A DNA stretch of 64,000 nucleotides from CBDIHH01 sp965279095 (GTDB lineage Bacteria; Pseudomonadota; Alphaproteobacteria; Caulobacterales; Caulobacteraceae): positions 372,001 through 436,000 of the forward strand of contig CBDIHH010000004.1 in assembly GCA_965279095.1 (NCBI GenBank). Direction: 5' to 3'. The position numbers and the translations under genes were made by a program. This document shows positions 16,943 through 25,189 of this stretch, piece after piece (the first letter of the stretch is position 1; each line of letters begins with the position of its first letter). The notes under the pieces were generated by a model that ran no database searches, had not been told where the DNA came from, and was given only the letters and a program-made list of their open reading frames with translations.

Positions 16943-18613
16943 ATGAAACTCTATGAAGCGCTTTCCGCCGCCCTGGTCGCCGAAGGGGTGGAGGTGGTCT
17001 TCGGCCTTATCGCGGGGGGGATCGACGACGTCATCCGCGACATGGCCGACGTCAAGCGCGTCCGCTACGTCAAGGTCCGCCACGAGGAGGTGGCCATCGG
17101 CATGGCCGATGGCTACAGCCGCGCCACCGGCAAGATCGGGGTGGTGCTGATCGACGGCGGGCCGGGGCTGGCCAACGCCTGCGCGCCCCTGCTGGCGGCG
17201 CGGATGTCAGGCTCGCGGCTGCTGGTGGTGCTGACGGGTTCGGCCAATGACGACCGCCATATCTACGGCCTCGTCGATCGCCACAAGAACATGAGCTATG
17301 AGCAGGCGCCGCTCATCGACGCCACCGCCGGCGCCCTGCAGATCGTGCGCGGCCCCGAAACCCTCACCAACGATGTGCAGCAGGCCTTCCGGCATATCAA
17401 CCTGGGCAAAGGCCCCATCGTCCTGGCCTTCAACGGCGGGCGCCAGGAGATGCCGTCGGGCTGGACATATGCGCCGGCGCCCCGGCCCGAGCCTCTGCTG
17501 GCCACCCCCAAGGCCGCGGACATCAAGACGCTGGCGGACAAGATCCGGGCGAGCAAGCGACCGCTGATCATCGCCGGCCGAGGCGCCTGGCGGTCCGGCG
17601 CTCGCGACGCCCTGGCGGAGCTGGCGGACAGGGCCGGCGCCCTGACCGCCGTCAGCCTGTTGGGCAAGGGCATGTATGAGGGCGAGCCCTATCACCTGGG
17701 CATCTCCGGCGGCTTCGCCATGGACGAAGCCCGCGCGGTCCTCAAGCAGGCGGACCTGGTGATCGCGTTCGGCTGCCAATGGAACGACTACACCGTGGGC
17801 CACGGGCATCTGTACGAGGACGCCAAGGTGGTGCAGGTGGACATCAGCCCCGCGGCCTTCGGCGAATACAACCGTGTGGACCAGGCGATCCTGGGAGACG
17901 CCCGGCAGACCGCCCAGGCGCTGCTGATGAGCCTGGACAGGATCGAGCGTCCCGACTGGCGCGGACCGGCCATGGCCGCCCGGATCAAGGCCTTCGACCG
18001 CTTCAAGGCGCGGGACATGAGCGAGAAGCCGGGGCGCGCGAACGTCCGCAGGGTCGTCGACGCCATCGACCGCCTGGCCCCCAAGGACCGGATGCTGTGC
18101 ATCGACATCGGCCTGTTCATGGGGCCGCCCGCCAACTACATCAACGTCCCCGCGCCCGACGCCCAGATCTTCCCCTGGCAGTTGGGCCGGATGGGCTGCG
18201 GCCTGCCGGTGGCGGCGGGGGCGGCGCTGGGCCGGCCCGACCGGCTGATGATCGCGGTGGTCGGCGACGGGGGGATGATGGCGGCGATGAACACCGTCAA
18301 CACCCTGAGGACCGAGAACATCCCGCTCCTGCTGGTGGTGATGGACGACGACGGCTACGGCGCGGACCGCCACATTTTCGAGATGCAGGGCGTCAAGACC
18401 CAGGTCGCCGACCTGAAGTCGCCGGACCTGGTGTCGATCGCCCAGGCCTTCGGCCTGAAGGCTCACCGGGTAAGCAGCGGCGCCCAGATGGAGGCGGTGA
18501 TGCGCGGCGCGTTCCGCCGCAACGAGAGCACCCTGGTTCACGTCCTGATGGACTACAGCATCCCGGCGCAGGAGATGGACTTCGCCATCTACCGCTCCGG
18601 CCAGCCGCACTGA
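16943..18613 (+). CDS. Thiamine-pyrophosphate-dependent enzyme (acetolactate synthase / benzoylformate decarboxylase superfamily)
   Basis: The 556-residue protein has the three-domain layout: an N-terminal Pyr domain with the catalytic-type Glu in VRHEEVAIGMADGYSRATGK, a central domain with RPLIIAGRG and VDISPAAFGEYNR, and a C-terminal PP domain. The TPP/Mg motif is VVGDGGMMAAMNT followed 20 or so residues on by VVMDDDGYGADR, where many relatives have two Asn. The closest functional types are oxalyl-CoA or phenylpyruvate decarboxylases and acetolactate synthase-like lyases; the substrate is uncertain. It is divergent from the TonB-OmpA gene and lies nine bases before the next gene. Confidence 0.85.
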   Translation: MKLYEALSAALVAEGVEVVFGLIAGGIDDVIRDMADVKRVRYVKVRHEEVAIGMADGYSRATGKIGVVLIDGGPGLANACAPLLAARMSGSRLLVVLTGSANDDRHIYGLVDRHKNMSYEQAPLIDATAGALQIVRGPETLTNDVQQAFRHINLGKGPIVLAFNGGRQEMPSGWTYAPAPRPEPLLATPKAADIKTLADKIRASKRPLIIAGRGAWRSGARDALAELADRAGALTAVSLLGKGMYEGEPYHLGISGGFAMDEARAVLKQADLVIAFGCQWNDYTVGHGHLYEDAKVVQVDISPAAFGEYNRVDQAILGDARQTAQALLMSLDRIERPDWRGPAMAARIKAFDRFKARDMSEKPGRANVRRVVDAIDRLAPKDRMLCIDIGLFMGPPANYINVPAPDAQIFPWQLGRMGCGLPVAAGAALGRPDRLMIAVVGDGGMMAAMNTVNTLRTENIPLLLVVMDDDGYGADRHIFEMQGVKTQVADLKSPDLVSIAQAFGLKAHRVSSGAQMEAVMRGAFRRNESTLVHVLMDYSIPAQEMDFAIYRSGQPH

Positions 18614-18622
18614 GGGCCGCCC

Positions 18623-19384
18623 ATGATCCCCCGCCTCTCCCGTCGCGACCTGGCCAAGGGCGCCGGCCTGGTCGGTCTTGGCGCCGCCGCCACCCCCGCC
18701 CAGGCGACGCCCGCCGCCCCCCTGCGCCTGACCCCGGCCGCCGCCGGCCAGGCAGCGGCCCTGATGCGGGTCAACGCCGACGGCTCCGCGCGGATGGGCG
18801 TCTTTGACGGCGAGGTGATCGCCTTCGGCGCCGATGGCGCGATCCGGCCCTTCCTCGGCTTTCGCGGCGTCAGCCGCTCGCGGCGCCTGGCCTCCGGCGC
18901 CGTGATCTATGTGGAAACCGCCGTCTATTACGATCTCGCCAGCGGCGAGCGGCTCGAGACCTTCCGGAATCCGTTCAGCGGGGCCCTGGCCAAGGTTCCC
19001 TACGCCGCCGCCCGGATCGAGACGCCGGGCGCCCAGGACCGGGCCGGTCGCGTCCTGGCGGCCGACGGGCGGTTGACCTTCAAGGACGAGGTCCGCGGCG
19101 TCGTCCAGTATGAGCATGGCGCCGACGGCGTCACGGTCACCGCCGCCACCCAGACGGCGAGCTACAGCGCCGACAGCGCCGCCCTCATGGCCGGCGGCGG
19201 GCAGGGGGCCCTGGTCCACGGGGAATGGCTGCGCAGCGGCCCCTGGCCCGCTTGGCTCAATATCGCCGACGCGCCGGGGCCCTGTGTCCACCACTGCCGC
19301 TTCGAGGCCGGCGCCCCCCGCGGCGCCCTGTTCGAGCGCGCCCGCCAGGACCTGACCGCCCACCCCCTGTCCCTGTTCGCCTGA
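18623..19384 (+). CDS. DUF1838-like exported protein
   Basis: The 253-residue protein begins MIPRLSRRDLAKGAGLVGLG, a twin-arginine leader, with cleavage probably after ATPAQA. The body resembles DUF1838-type proteins: FLGFRGVSRSRRL, YYDLASGERLETFRNPF and a final HHCRFEAGAPRG. The molecular function of that family is not established. It follows the TPP-enzyme gene by nine bases and is probably in its operon, which places a periplasmic product beside a cytoplasmic lyase. Confidence 0.65.
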   Translation: MIPRLSRRDLAKGAGLVGLGAAATPAQATPAAPLRLTPAAAGQAAALMRVNADGSARMGVFDGEVIAFGADGAIRPFLGFRGVSRSRRLASGAVIYVETAVYYDLASGERLETFRNPFSGALAKVPYAAARIETPGAQDRAGRVLAADGRLTFKDEVRGVVQYEHGADGVTVTAATQTASYSADSAALMAGGGQGALVHGEWLRSGPWPAWLNIADAPGPCVHHCRFEAGAPRGALFERARQDLTAHPLSLFA

Positions 19385-19519
19385 GCCCCGCGCGAGCGGT
19401 TCGTGCAGCTAATCTCTAGGCTGCCAATAGGAATTATGTCGCTCCGGCCAAATACGTTGCGTTGACAACTAATTGCGCTTGGGGTCCTCATCGCGCTTTC
19501 CGTGAAGCGGGTCGCGCAG

Positions 19520-21610
19520 ATGAAGTCTCTTGGTCGGGTAGTGGCGTTCGGACTGCTGGCGGCGCCCCTGCCGGCGGCCGCCCAGTCGGCGGCCGGCGGC
19601 GGCCAGCTGGACGAGGTCGTGGTCACCGCGCAACGGCGGCAGGAGAATCTGCAGGCCACGCCGGTGTCGGTCACCGCCCTGACCGGGGCGACCCTGGAAC
19701 AGCGCCAGGTCACCAACGTCCTGGACGTCGCGGTCCAGGTGCCCAACCTCAGCATCGACTCCGTCACCGGGGTGGGCAATGCCGCCCGGGTGTTCCTGCG
19801 CGGCGTCGGCGAGGACCAGTCGCAGTTCAACGCCGACCCGGCCGTGGGCATCTATGTGGACGGGGTCTATTACGCGCGCACCAACGGCGCCCTGTTCGAC
19901 TTCCTCGACATCGAGCGGGTCGAGGTGCTGCGCGGGCCCCAAGGGACGCTCTACGGCCGCAACACCCCGGGCGGCGCCATCAGCGTCATCACCCGCGCCC
20001 CCTCCAACACCTTCGGCGCCACCGGCGAACTGACCGTCGGCCGGTTCAACCAGGCCGAGGCGCGGGTCGCCATCACCGGCCCCCTCGTCAAGGATGTCCT
20101 CGCCGGCTCGGCGAGCTTCCTGGTGAAGAAGCGCGACGGCCTGTCCCGGTCGTCGACCAGCTTCGCAAGGGTGAACAACCGCGACGTCGCCAGCGGCCGC
20201 CTGTCCCTGGCCTGGACCCCCACCGAGGCCTTCCGCGCCCGGCTGACCTATGACCGGACCTGGGACGACGGCGACTCCTTCGTGCCCACCAGCAATTTCC
20301 TCGGCAAGCCCGCCGACCTGTTCGTCACCCAGTCCGAGATCATCCCCAAGGCGCGATTCCGCTCGCAGGGCGTCTCGCTGAACGCCACCTGGGACCTGGG
20401 CGCCGTGACCCTTGGCTCCATCAGCGCCTATCGCGACCTGGACCAGAGCGGCCTGCTGGACAACGACGGCGAGGCGCGACTGATCTCTGGCTTCAGCTTC
20501 GTCGCGGGCCAGCGTCAGTACAGCCAGGAGCTGACCGCCAGCGTCGACAGCGGCCCCCTGAAGGGCATCGCCGGCTTTTACTTCTTCGACGAGCACAACG
20601 ACTATGACGCCGTCACCCTGATCGGCTCGCGCACCCTGCCCACCCTGACGGCCCGCCCGGACGGCTCGGTGCAGGACACCCGCAGCTACGCCGTGTTCGG
20701 TCAGGCCAGCTACGAGATCATCCGCGACCTGAGCGTCACCCTGGGCGGGCGCTACACCTGGGACGAGAAGAGCTTCGCCAACAGCCAGCCGAGCGTTCCG
20801 GCGGTGTTCCGGGCGGCGCGCGACTGGACCAATTTCTCGCCGAAGGTCGGCGTCGACTACAAGGTCAACGACAACGTCTTCGTCTATGCGACCTATGCCG
20901 AGGGCTACAAGGCGGGCGGCTTCAACCGCAGCAACGCCCGCCTCGTGGCCGAGACCCCCTATGACCAGGAGACCGTCCAGAGCCTGGAGGCGGGCATCAA
21001 GACCGACTGGCTGGACCGTCGCCTGCGCGTCAACCTGAACGTCTTCTCCAACGACTACACCGACCTGCAGCTGTCGTCCTTCGACCCCAACACCGGCACC
21101 ACCCGCCGCTTCAACGCCGCCAGCGCCACCACCAAGGGGGTGGAGCTCGAGGTGGCCGCCCGCCCGGTGCAAGGCCTGAATCTCTACGCCACCCTCGGCT
21201 CCCTCGACGCCGGCTATGACCGGTTTGTCGACCAGGTGGCGGGACGGCTGGTGGACGTGTCGTTCCGCAAGTTGAAGGGCGCGCCGGAGCTGCAGTACAC
21301 CGCCGGCTTCGACTACCGCTACGAACTGGCGGGCGGGAGCAGCCTGGGGGTCGCCGCCGAGGTCAACTACAAGTCCGACGTGTTCAACAACGTCGCCAAC
21401 ACCCCGGCCATCGCCACCGACGCGCGAACCCTGGTCAACGCCTCGGTCCGCTACAGCACCCCCGGCGACCGCTGGACCATCACGGCCTCCGGAAAGAACC
21501 TCACCGACGAGCAGTACGCCTCCAACGGCATCTTCATCGCCAACCTGCTGTCGGCCCTGTATCCGGCCGATCCCATGACCTGGTCCCTGAGCGCCCGGTT
21601 CCGGTACTAG
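19520..21610 (+). CDS. TonB-dependent outer-membrane receptor (third of three)
   Basis: I placed the start at 19520 because MKSLGRVVAFGLLAAPLPAA is a clean signal peptide ending AAAQS; a GTG at 19502 would add six residues. The mature protein opens with a TonB box LDEVVVTAQRRQENLQATP, then a plug with GPQGTLYGRNTPGGAISVIT, and a barrel ending in SARFRY, about 696 residues. It is the first gene of a set of four that also holds an MFS permease (three bases downstream), a quinone-oxidoreductase-like gene and an NAD(P)H dehydrogenase gene. A TTGACA element lies about 55 bases upstream but has no clear -10 partner. Confidence 0.93.
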   Translation: MKSLGRVVAFGLLAAPLPAAAQSAAGGGQLDEVVVTAQRRQENLQATPVSVTALTGATLEQRQVTNVLDVAVQVPNLSIDSVTGVGNAARVFLRGVGEDQSQFNADPAVGIYVDGVYYARTNGALFDFLDIERVEVLRGPQGTLYGRNTPGGAISVITRAPSNTFGATGELTVGRFNQAEARVAITGPLVKDVLAGSASFLVKKRDGLSRSSTSFARVNNRDVASGRLSLAWTPTEAFRARLTYDRTWDDGDSFVPTSNFLGKPADLFVTQSEIIPKARFRSQGVSLNATWDLGAVTLGSISAYRDLDQSGLLDNDGEARLISGFSFVAGQRQYSQELTASVDSGPLKGIAGFYFFDEHNDYDAVTLIGSRTLPTLTARPDGSVQDTRSYAVFGQASYEIIRDLSVTLGGRYTWDEKSFANSQPSVPAVFRAARDWTNFSPKVGVDYKVNDNVFVYATYAEGYKAGGFNRSNARLVAETPYDQETVQSLEAGIKTDWLDRRLRVNLNVFSNDYTDLQLSSFDPNTGTTRRFNAASATTKGVELEVAARPVQGLNLYATLGSLDAGYDRFVDQVAGRLVDVSFRKLKGAPELQYTAGFDYRYELAGGSSLGVAAEVNYKSDVFNNVANTPAIATDARTLVNASVRYSTPGDRWTITASGKNLTDEQYASNGIFIANLLSALYPADPMTWSLSARFRY

Positions 21611-21613
21611 CCG

Positions 21614-22876
21614 GTGACGGACCCGCGCGCCGTCGCGATTCCCAAGGGGACCCTCGTCCCCTTCGCCATCTGTTTCGGCGCCTACATGTTCAGCCAGCTG
21701 GACCTGGCGCTGTTCGCCTATGCGGTCCCGGCCATCCGCAAGGATTTCGGCCTGTCCCTCCAGCATGTCGGCCTGATCATCACCGGGGCCTATGTGGCCG
21801 GCGGCCTGATCCAGGTCGTCTTCGGCCATCTCACCGACCGGTGGGGCCGCCGGCGCATCCTGATGCTCGCCAGCGTCGGGGCCGGCCTGTTCGTGGCGGC
21901 GCATGCGGCGGCGACCGGCGCCATCAGCCTGGCCCTGGCCCGGGCCGGGGCCATCGGCTCGGGGGGCGCCCTGTATCCGGCGACGGGCGCCATAGTCACC
22001 GAGGTGTCTCCCGCCCGCTACCGCGGCGTCTACGCGGGGGTGCTGCAGGTGGCCTACCCCCTGGGCTGGTTCATCGCCTCGCTGCTGGCGGCGCCGATGC
22101 TGGTGGCGTTCGGCTGGCGGGCGGTGTTCCTCGTGGCCCTGATCTCCGTGCCCTATGTGCTGGTGATCCGCCGCTGGCTGCCGGAGACCGCCCGCTTCAC
22201 CCAGTCGGCGGCCCGCCGCGAGGCCAAACCCGGCCTTGGGGACGGCCTCAAGGTGCTGCTCACCCCGCGTTACCGGCGGCGGACCCTGATCCTGTTCGCC
22301 GCCCAGTGGCTGTTCGTCATCGCCTATGGCGGCTCGACCTTTCTGCTGCCCACCTATTTCACCGAGCACCGCGGCCTGCCGATCAACATGTCGGCCTATC
22401 TGGTCGGGGTGGGCAACGCGGTCAGCATCGTCGGCTACCTAGGCGCGGCCTTCATCGGCGAGTTCCTGCTGACCCGCCGCACCACGGTGGTGATCTTCAC
22501 CCTGCTCGGCGCCGCCGGCTTCCTAGCGATGCTGTGGATCCCCAAGGGCTTCTACGACACCATGGCGGTCTTCGCGCTGATGAGCATCTTCTTCTACGGC
22601 GCCGCCGCGGTGAAGTTCGCCTACATCGCCGAGATGTTCCCTACCGAGATCCGCGCCACCGGCCTGGCCGTGTGCGGCTCGCTGGCGGTCAACCTCGGCA
22701 TCGCCATCGGGCCCTTGCTGGTGTCCACCGCCGTCAAACTGATCGGCTGGCAAATGGCCCTGTCCCTCGTCGTCGCCATCCCTCTGGTCCTCGCGGGCCT
22801 GCTCTACCTCTTGCTCAAGCCCATTCCCTCCGGCCTCGAAGTCGAGGCGGTGCAGGAACGGGTGGTCTCAACGTGA
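21614..22876 (+). CDS. MFS transporter (aromatic-acid / sugar permease type)
   Basis: The 420-residue protein starts with a GTG three bases after the TonB receptor stop and has about 12 membrane segments. The inter-helix 2-3 motif GHLTDRWGRRRI is a strong MFS signature, and the central EMFPTEIRATGLA segment is characteristic of the sugar and aromatic-acid branches. Tight coupling with an outer-membrane receptor suggests one two-membrane import route. Confidence 0.9.
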   Translation: MTDPRAVAIPKGTLVPFAICFGAYMFSQLDLALFAYAVPAIRKDFGLSLQHVGLIITGAYVAGGLIQVVFGHLTDRWGRRRILMLASVGAGLFVAAHAAATGAISLALARAGAIGSGGALYPATGAIVTEVSPARYRGVYAGVLQVAYPLGWFIASLLAAPMLVAFGWRAVFLVALISVPYVLVIRRWLPETARFTQSAARREAKPGLGDGLKVLLTPRYRRRTLILFAAQWLFVIAYGGSTFLLPTYFTEHRGLPINMSAYLVGVGNAVSIVGYLGAAFIGEFLLTRRTTVVIFTLLGAAGFLAMLWIPKGFYDTMAVFALMSIFFYGAAAVKFAYIAEMFPTEIRATGLAVCGSLAVNLGIAIGPLLVSTAVKLIGWQMALSLVVAIPLVLAGLLYLLLKPIPSGLEVEAVQERVVST

Positions 22877-22889
22877 ACGGAGTTGACTG

Positions 22890-23867
22890 ATGCCCAAGGG
22901 CTGGAAGGCTGACCGCTTTGGCGGTCCCGAAGTGCTGGAGTGGGCCGAGATCGGCCCGCTGGAGCCGGGCCCCGGCCAGTTGCGGGTCAAGGTCCATGCC
23001 TCGGGCCTGAACTTCGCCGAGACCCGGATGCTGGCGGGGACCTACCTGGGCGTCGAGCCGCCGATCGTGCTGGGCATGGAGTCCGCCGGCGTGGTCGAGG
23101 CGGTGGGCGAGGGCGTCACCGGCTTCGCCCCCGGCGACCGGGTGTTCGGCCGCGCCCGCGGCAGCCATGCCGAGGCCGTCCTGTTCGACCAGGGCCTGGC
23201 CATGCGGATGCCGGACAGCCTGTCCTTCACCGACGCGGCGGCCATCCCCGTGGGCTGGCACACCGCCTGGCACGCCCTGCGCACGGTGGCGCAACTCCAG
23301 CGCGGGCAAAGAGTCCTGATCGAGGCCATCGCCTCTTCGGTGGGTTCTGCCGCCCTGCAGATCGCCAAGGACATGGATTGCTGGGTGGGCGCCACCGCCA
23401 GCCGCGACGACAAGCTGGAGCGGTCGCGCGCCTACGGCGCCGACGCGCTCTACAACTACAAGACCTCGTCGGTGTCCGAAGGGGTGATGCGCGACACCGG
23501 CGGGCAGGGGGTCGATGTGGCCTGCATGACCATCGGCGAGGAGACCGCCGATCAGCTGTTCGCCAGCATGGGCAACCAGGGCAAGATCATCATGTACGGC
23601 TCCACCGGCGGGCGTCAGGTGTGTTTCAGCCTGAACATCGGCTCGCTCAACATCAGCCTGATGAGCATGAGCATCTCCACCAGCCCGCTGTATTTCACCA
23701 ACACCATCCCGACCTTCCTGGCCGAGGCCCTGCCCAAGTTCGCCGACGGCCGGTTCACCGCCATGGTCGACACCGTGCTGCCCATGGCCGAGATCGCCCG
23801 CGGCCACGCCATGATCGGGGACCGCAAGCACTTCGGCAAAGTCATCCTGCAGAACGACTGGAGCTGA
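22890..23867 (+). CDS. MDR-family NAD(P)H:quinone-oxidoreductase-like protein
   Basis: The 325-residue protein has a GroES-like N-terminal half (GPEVLEWAEIGPLEPGPGQL, GMESAGVVEAVGEGV, GDRVFG) and a Rossmann half with the nucleotide loop ASSVGSAALQIAK and RAYGADALYNY. It lacks the cysteine cluster of structural-zinc alcohol dehydrogenases, so it belongs to the zinc-free quinone-reductase/crotonase-like group. A likely role is reducing an unsaturated carbonyl intermediate. It is third in the TonB-MFS operon. Confidence 0.85.
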   Translation: MPKGWKADRFGGPEVLEWAEIGPLEPGPGQLRVKVHASGLNFAETRMLAGTYLGVEPPIVLGMESAGVVEAVGEGVTGFAPGDRVFGRARGSHAEAVLFDQGLAMRMPDSLSFTDAAAIPVGWHTAWHALRTVAQLQRGQRVLIEAIASSVGSAALQIAKDMDCWVGATASRDDKLERSRAYGADALYNYKTSSVSEGVMRDTGGQGVDVACMTIGEETADQLFASMGNQGKIIMYGSTGGRQVCFSLNIGSLNISLMSMSISTSPLYFTNTIPTFLAEALPKFADGRFTAMVDTVLPMAEIARGHAMIGDRKHFGKVILQNDWS

Positions 23868-23872
23868 CCACC

Positions 23873-24628
23873 TTGGCCGCCATCCGGACCGCCCTCATCG
23901 TCTTCGCCCACCCCGACCCGCGCTCCTATACGGCGGCCCTGAAGGATGTGGCGGTCCGGGCGCTGAAGGCCCAGGGGGTCACGGTGGTGGTCTCGGACCT
24001 CTATGCCATGGGCTTCGAGGCGGCGGCCGGGCCGGCCGATGTGGGGACCCGCCTGTCCCCGGACCATTTCAACCTGGCCCTGGAGCAGGCCAACGCCCTG
24101 GCCGCCGGCCAGCTGTCGGCCGACATCGTCGCCGAGCAGCGCAAGCTGCAGGACGCCGACCTGGTCATCTTCCACTATCCCATGTGGTGGTTCGGCTTTC
24201 CCGCGATCCTCAAGGGCTGGGTCGATCGGGTGCTGTCCTACAAGTTCGCCTACGGCGTCGGCCAGTGGTGGGACAAGGGGCTGCTGGGCGGCAAGAAGGC
24301 CATGCTGGCGATCACCACCGGCACGCCCCGCGGCGCCTACGCCACCGACGGCCGCAACGGCGACATCGAGCGCATCCTGTGGTCGACCGAGGCGGGGGTG
24401 CTGGCCATGTGCGGCTTCGAGGTGCTGCCGGCCTTCATCGCCTACGGCGCCCCCTACATCGGCGACGAGGGCCGCGCCGCGCAGATGGCCGCCTATGAGG
24501 CCCTGATCGCGGGGATCGACGCCGTTCCCGCCAAGGCCTTCCATGGGGTGGCCGACTTCGGCGACGACATGCGCCTGCGCCCTGACGTCGCACCGCGCAC
24601 CGCAGGACAGCATCGCGGCGAACCATAG
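23873..24628 (+). CDS. Flavodoxin-like NAD(P)H dehydrogenase (quinone)
   Basis: The 251-residue protein has a TTG start with GGAG nine bases before it. Its motifs IVFAHPDPRSY, FHYPMWWFGFPAILKGWVDRV and ITTGTPRGAY match the NQO1/MdaB-like flavodoxin_2 group, which reduces quinones by two electrons using FAD or FMN. With the quinone-oxidoreductase-like neighbour it suggests that a quinone or other reactive carbonyl is made or imported. It is the last gene of the four-gene set. Confidence 0.85.
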   Translation: MAAIRTALIVFAHPDPRSYTAALKDVAVRALKAQGVTVVVSDLYAMGFEAAAGPADVGTRLSPDHFNLALEQANALAAGQLSADIVAEQRKLQDADLVIFHYPMWWFGFPAILKGWVDRVLSYKFAYGVGQWWDKGLLGGKKAMLAITTGTPRGAYATDGRNGDIERILWSTEAGVLAMCGFEVLPAFIAYGAPYIGDEGRAAQMAAYEALIAGIDAVPAKAFHGVADFGDDMRLRPDVAPRTAGQHRGEP

Positions 24629-24644
24629 CGCGCAACCGCTTGCT

Positions 24645-24664
24645 TTGACGGCTCAGCTTGTCAA
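24645..24664. promoter_or_regulatory. Spaced inverted repeat TTGAC-N10-GTCAA
   Basis: TTGAC (24645-24649) and GTCAA (24660-24664) form an inverted pair 34 bases upstream of the MarR-type gene. MarR dimers often bind dyads of about this size in their own promoters, so autoregulation is plausible; the match is short and could be chance. Confidence 0.35.
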
Positions 24665-24697
24665 GTTGCCGTCGAGACACGGATCGAGGAACCGCAG

Positions 24698-25150
24698 ATG
24701 GCGGATCAATTCAACGTCGAGAAATCGCCGCGGTATCGCTTGGCCGCCCTGTCGCGCCGATGGACCGCCTCGTCAGAGAAGATCTACGAGCAGAAGATGG
24801 GGATCAGCCTCAGCGAGTGGCGCATCGTGGCCATCGTCGGGGCCGAGCAGCCGATCAACGCCGCCGCCATCGCCGACCGCGGGCTGCTGGAGAAGTCCCA
24901 CATCAGCCGCCTGGTGGCGCGGCTGGCCGGACGGGGGCTTATCGTGTCGGAAGTGGACAGCAAGGATGCGCGCAAGGCGTGGCTCAGCCTCACCGAGGCG
25001 GGTCAGGCCCTGTTCAAACAGGCCTCCGACATATCCCAGGCGCGCGACCGCCTGTTCCTGTCGCCCCTGACGCCGACCGAGCGGGAAACGCTGGACGGGT
25101 TGCTGGACAAGTTGACGCAATGGACGGAGTCCGCCCTCGCCGAGGATTAG
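24698..25150 (+). CDS. MarR-family transcriptional regulator
   Basis: The 150-residue protein has the MarR winged helix: SEWRIVAIVG (helix 2), ADRGLLEKSHISRLVARLAGRGLI (recognition helix), then the wing VDSKDARKAWLSLTEAG. It sits just after the TonB-MFS-oxidoreductase operon on the same strand. MarR proteins commonly repress transport and catabolic genes until a phenolic ligand binds, and the quinone-handling neighbours fit that role. Confidence 0.88.
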   Translation: MADQFNVEKSPRYRLAALSRRWTASSEKIYEQKMGISLSEWRIVAIVGAEQPINAAAIADRGLLEKSHISRLVARLAGRGLIVSEVDSKDARKAWLSLTEAGQALFKQASDISQARDRLFLSPLTPTERETLDGLLDKLTQWTESALAED

Positions 25151-25189
25151 GCGCCGCCCCGGAGAGGGGGGAGGGTGCGGTCCCGGCCG

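Noticed and set aside
19469..22369. A 966-residue reverse-strand frame
   Set aside because: It is the antisense shadow of the TonB receptor and MFS genes, which have leaders, plugs and membrane helices; the shadow has only low-complexity residues.
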